Assembly: GCA_029204225.1 (NCBI GenBank)
Contig: CM055111.1
Location: 22,589,355 to 22,653,354, forward strand
DNA from: Diphasiastrum complanatum
Taxonomy: Eukaryota; Streptophyta; Lycopodiopsida; Lycopodiales; Lycopodiaceae
Length of the DNA stretch: 64,000 nt
Direction of reading: 5' to 3'
A model generated the notes under the pieces. That model saw only the letters and a program-made list of their open reading frames with translations. It made no database searches and had not been told where the DNA came from. How positions within the stretch are numbered: position 1 is the stretch's first letter; the number at the start of each line of letters is the position of its first letter. This document shows positions 60,476 to 64,000 of the stretch, piece after piece. The position numbers were made by a program, and so were the translations under genes.

Positions 60476-61205
60476 ATTACAAAAGCCCCTTGCAAGCCCC
60501 AATGAGGGGGTACTTAAAAGCTTGTCATCTTTTTTTATTTTATCATGGCCTTTATGTAACAGAAGTAGGAGCAGTTTCCGAATCGTCAGAAATATGTTAA
60601 AAAAACAACATAGGTAGACTAAAAATCTACACTTTTTATTGTGTAGTTGACAATCATCTACAGAAGTAGGAGCAGTTTCCGAATTGTCAGAGATATGTTA
60701 AAAAAACAACATAGGTAGACTAAAAATCTACACTTTTTATTGTGTAGTTGACAATCATCTACAGACTTGAATTTATCATGCTTTATTTCATGTTTAGTGA
60801 ACTTGAAGATGACCACACCAAAAAGGGTGAAGAAATCCATTGGTAATTAAATGCAAGCACACCCATGTTCACATTTCACATAGGGTTAGTTGTAGGTGTG
60901 CCAAATCCCTTGGCACAACTTAAGGTGGCCTTTAGCTCCACTCCTAATGAGCATCTAAGTTAATATGTTTATACAAAGTTGTAAACCAAACAATTACAAC
61001 TTTAATTGTACAAATATAGATTGGGCATCAAATGTTAGTGAAAAGCCTAAACACGGGGCACATGGCGCATGCACATGAATTGGTCACGCTTCTATTTGGC
61101 ATTATTAGCAAATCCTTATTGAGCTCCACACACAATGTACATGTTTTTTTGTATTATTAACCACTGGGATCATAGAGCATCAAACTTGGGTGGGGCAACC
61201 CAATA
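60476..61205. repeat. LTR-like direct repeat, copy 1
   Basis: 60476-60510 and 60770-61203 match 63310-63815 in the same orientation (landmarks TTGCAAGCCCCAA, CACACCAAAAAGGGTGAAG, AAACACGGGGCACATGG, CTTGGGTGGGGCAACCCAA). The break at 60510-60769 is filled by a 101-bp tandem duplication. With copy 2 it brackets a gypsy integrase remnant, so the pair may be the LTRs of G5. Confidence 0.7.
60560..60761. repeat. Two-copy tandem repeat, unit 101 bp
   Basis: 60560-60660 and 60661-60761 are nearly identical (CAGAAGTAGGAGCAGTTTCC... ...GACAATCATCTA), with about two substitutions. It interrupts the LTR-like repeat. Confidence 0.95.
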
Positions 61206-61208
61206 AAA

Positions 61209-62046
61209 TGTTATTTTGACTATTGATCTAGTGAGTTGATGCCTTGCCTATTGATTTGAGTCAATGACTTGCCATGTTAAGTACAAAGACTTGCCATGTT
61301 GAGTACAAGAGTTGATTCATAGTAGAAAGAATGCACCACATTTCAATGCAAGCTTTGGATTGTGGCACTTAGCAAGACTAATGTTTAAATGAAGTACATC
61401 TCCATGTTCTTGTTTTGAGATTTGCATAACTAGTTGATTGTTTTTTACCATATCTTATTTGGATGTCAAGGCCACCACTTGTAGATATCATTTATGAGGT
61501 ACTTACCAGCCCAAAAACTGAGGCTATCCATTAGCTTAAGTTTAGGAAGTCAAGGCCATGTAATTGCCAAATTTGTGAAGTAATCTTGGGTATCTCAAGA
61601 GTTGATGACGTAGATCATGGAGCCATGACTTTAGGATAGGTTGGGTAGGAATTATAAAACCCTCATAAGATGAGTTCATCAAGATATATGTTGAATCAAG
61701 ACAATTCCATATTCATGAGAAAATTTAAGCAATTTACATTGGAATTTCTCTGTACATGTTATGTGGCTTGTAAGCTATTGATTCAAGAATTTCTTTTTAC
61801 ATTACTATTGATCAATTGAATGCTAATACACTTGGTTTCAATTTGGCAAAGTTTGATTGATCCACTTTCATTTTGATAAAAGGATTAAGTGGCACAATCG
61901 AGCTCCTTTCCAGTGAAGCTAGTCCTGATCTTAAAGTGCAAATATGAATTGAAAAGATTTGTTGTGTAAACTCAATCACTTAGATTCATTTGTCAAAATG
62001 TTTAAGATCTTTTTTTTTTCTTCTTTTTTTTTTTTTTTTTCCAAAA
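61209..62046 (+). repeat. Copia C10 5' LTR remnant
   Basis: The 3' end is set by a perfect primer-binding site at 62047. The terminus reads CCAAAA (probably from CCAACA). The 5' end is inferred from TGTTATTTTGACTATTG at 61209, exactly where the match between the flanking direct repeats ends. A T-rich run precedes the 3' end. Confidence 0.6.
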
Positions 62047-62058
62047 TGGTATCAGAGC
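62047..62058 (+). other. Primer-binding site of copia C10
   Basis: TGGTATCAGAGC, followed by TTTGATTAAGTG. Perfect match to the copia consensus. Confidence 0.85.
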
Positions 62059-62699
62059 TTTGATTAAGTGATAACTTTGTAAAATCATGATTTTGCAAAT
62101 ATTAAGTGAAATTGTGTTGAAATTGCATATTGCTTCAATCATAGGTCATCAATAATATAATTTAGATCAATTAGAGTGGAAAGAGGTCGATTTGGATTTG
62201 TTTTGTTGTCCATGTAGCTCAAAAATCGAGATGGATGCTTTTCAAAAGATTGATTCTAAATTAGGAAGTTTTTACTTGGAGCCTTATGTGCTTTCTAGAT
62301 CTTAATGAGATAGATCTATTGATGTAATCATAACCCAATTCGGTTGAGTATCTTTTGTGTTATAGATGGAATGTAGGAGCACCTACTTCATGCCCACTAC
62401 TTGGAAAATGACAGCAACCGCCACGATTTACCTCAGTGCAACGACTCCACACCATCTTCTTGTACATACATTTGCACAATTGTAAATTGTATATAGATAT
62501 GACAATTGTAGTCAACAACACAATATGCAATGATCATATCAAGAGCATTAGAGACAGACATAGTAGATGCTTTCATGCATCGATTCTTTCTTTTAGATTC
62601 TGTGTGTTCGCCTACGTACTCCATTGCGATCCACGTGCATGCACCGAGGAGATTACTTCCCACCAATCTCCCGACACACCACTCTTAATGACATAATGT
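62059..62699. other. Leader of copia C10 and unassigned sequence
   Basis: After the primer-binding site come about 200 bp of AT-rich leader and a possible gag start near 62230 (MDAFQKIDSKLGSFYLEP, + strand), which stops within 25 codons. The rest is unassigned. Confidence 0.4.
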
Positions 62700-63310
62700 C
62701 TTTTATGCTATAAGGACCTCCACCTTTAGACTTTAATCTCCTTCAATCAACTCTATTTTATACATCAAATCTCCAATTTTAAGATCTTTCTTGTGCGATA
62801 TTTGATCACACCAAGCCTTATGTAGTGCCTTTTCCACAACTCACGCATGACCTTGTTTCATCCAATCATCTTTTTGTGAACATCCATAGAGATGGTATTA
62901 GAAACTCAATTGGCATCACTGCATTCTTCCCATAAACCAACCAGAAGGGTGTTTAATTGGCACTATGTATGTTGTACGAAATTCCCAAAGTGCCGCATGC
63001 AACTTATTCTCCAAATTTGATCTACTAGCTTTAATTGTCTTAGTAAGGATATTGCATAAAATCTTGTTTGAAGTTTTTGCTTAGCCATTTCCCTATGGAT
63101 AATAAGTTGTATCAAAATGATGAATGACACAAAAACTCTCCTAGTAAAATCTTGATTGTGTAATTGACAAAATGAGTGCCTCGATCGTTTACTAGTTTCA
63201 GAGGACAACCAAACTAATGATAATGTGCTCAAAAAATTTGGTTGTGGATTTAGCATCTACTATTTGTACTGCTTTGGTTTCAATCCATTTAGTAAGAAAG
63301 CTCACTACCA
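62700..63310 (-). pseudogene. Ty3/gypsy integrase remnant (G5)
   Basis: Frame-shifted minus-strand pieces: KWIETKAVQIVDAKSTTKFF (63290-63230; compare KWIEARATNDANAKTVAHFF in G4), RGTHFVNYT near 63170, AALWEFRTTYIVPIKHPSG (63000-62945), and LVYGKNAVMPIEFLIPSL (62935-62880). The order matches gypsy integrase. Stops and frame changes are frequent. It is bracketed by the direct repeats at 60476-61205 and 63310-63815. Confidence 0.75.
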
Positions 63311-63815
63311 AAGCAGTCCAAAGCCTCTTGCAAGCCCCAACGAGGGGTAGAGATCCCCAAAGCCTCTTGCAAGCTTAAAACTTTATTTCATATTTACTGA
63401 ACTTGAAGATGGTCACACCAAAAAGGGTGAAGGATTCCATTGGTAATTAAATGCAAGCACACCCATGTTCACATTACCATAAGGTTATTTGTAGGTGTGC
63501 AACCTCCCTTGGCACACAACTTAAGGTGGCCTTTAGCTCCCCTCCCAACAAGCATGTAAGTTAATATGTTTATACAAAGTCGTAAACCACACAATTACAA
63601 CTTTAATTGTACTATAATTTGATTGGTACAAACATAGATTGGGCATCAATTGTTAGTGAAAAGCCTAAACACGGGGCACATGGCTCATGCACATGAATTG
63701 GTCATGCTTCTATTTGGCATTATTAGCGAATCCTTATTGAGCTCCACACACAATACACATGCTTTTTTGTATTAATAATCCCTGGGATCATAGAGCATCA
63801 AACTTGGGTGGGGCA
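63311..63815. repeat. LTR-like direct repeat, copy 2
   Basis: Matches 60476-60510 and 60770-61203. It includes a local duplication of AAAGCCTCTTGCAAGC (63313 and 63360) and a 16-bp insertion near 63612. If these are LTRs of a minus-strand element, this would be the 5' LTR. Confidence 0.7.
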
Positions 63816-64000
63816 ACCCAACTAGAGCACAATACAATACAAATGACATAAATGCATTATCACTTGGAGTTAAAAAAAAAAGGATAGGAACATGAAGGTA
63901 TAAATGGGTGCTTGTTTGCAATTGAAGAACACATTCAGCAAGGCATGCTTAGGCTTTTAGTAAGGCATGTATAAATTGAGAGCATGTCCCATCTAAGGCC
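63816..64000. other. Unassigned sequence at the window edge
   Basis: AT-rich, with no feature seen. Confidence 0.3.

Noticed and set aside
62433-62696. Overlapping frames on both strands (77 and 86 codons)
   Set aside because: They overlap each other, and no motif was recognised in either; probably decayed gypsy flank.

Overview
This window looks like nuclear DNA from a land plant with a large, repeat-dense genome. The evidence is one plant-specific transcription factor gene, many decayed Ty1/copia and Ty3/gypsy LTR retrotransposons with plant-type primer-binding sites, AT-rich noncoding DNA and very long CT/GA dinucleotide runs. I cannot name the species. A fern or gymnosperm would fit the low gene density, but that is a guess.

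The only gene I can support as functional is at 57890-59641 (+). It is an intron-free, 583-codon reading frame for a cytokinin response factor (CRF)-type AP2/ERF transcription factor. It has a CpG-rich stretch about 1 kb upstream and a probable intron in its 5' leader.

Layout, with labels used below. 1-4330: two copies of an unrecognised gene family ('family A') around a recombined copia element, C1 (1836-3482). 4319-5819: copia C2 (-), gag plus LTR. 6143-11589: nearly full-length but broken copia C3 (-), whose 5' LTR is split by copia C4 (+, 11590-14562). A family A scrap and the apparent rest of the C3 LTR follow to 14867. 14868-17950: AT-rich, unassigned. 17973-18431: a CT/GA inverted repeat. 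18780-19990 and 26285-27708: two halves of copia C5 (+), separated by gypsy G1 (-, about 20766-24069, with a five-copy minisatellite in its leader) and other repeats. 28230-29040: unassigned ORF. 29234-32036: gypsy G2 (+). 32037-36720: gypsy G3 (+), whose 5' LTR holds a 1.3-kb insertion. 36720-37650: copia C6 (+). 37650-40070: unassigned. 40072-45139: gypsy G4 (-). 45379-46291: copia C7 (-). 47178-48500 plus 53620-54770: copia C8 (-), interrupted by C9 (48501-53619, -), a structurally complete copia with both LTRs and a perfect 5-bp target duplication. 54771-59641: promoter region and the CRF gene. 60476-64000: direct LTR-like repeats, a copia LTR (C10) and a gypsy integrase remnant (G5).

All retroelement reading frames examined carry stops, frameshifts or deletions, so none looks able to move on its own. 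The most unusual structures are: a shared U3 motif lying a fixed distance (about 245 bp) upstream of the TATA box in different gypsy LTR families; 110-170 bp CT runs inside LTRs; gag proteins with three zinc knuckles; family A; and a 107-bp minisatellite in a gypsy leader. I found no convincing evidence of a wholly new functional system. All boundaries were read by eye and may be off by several bases.
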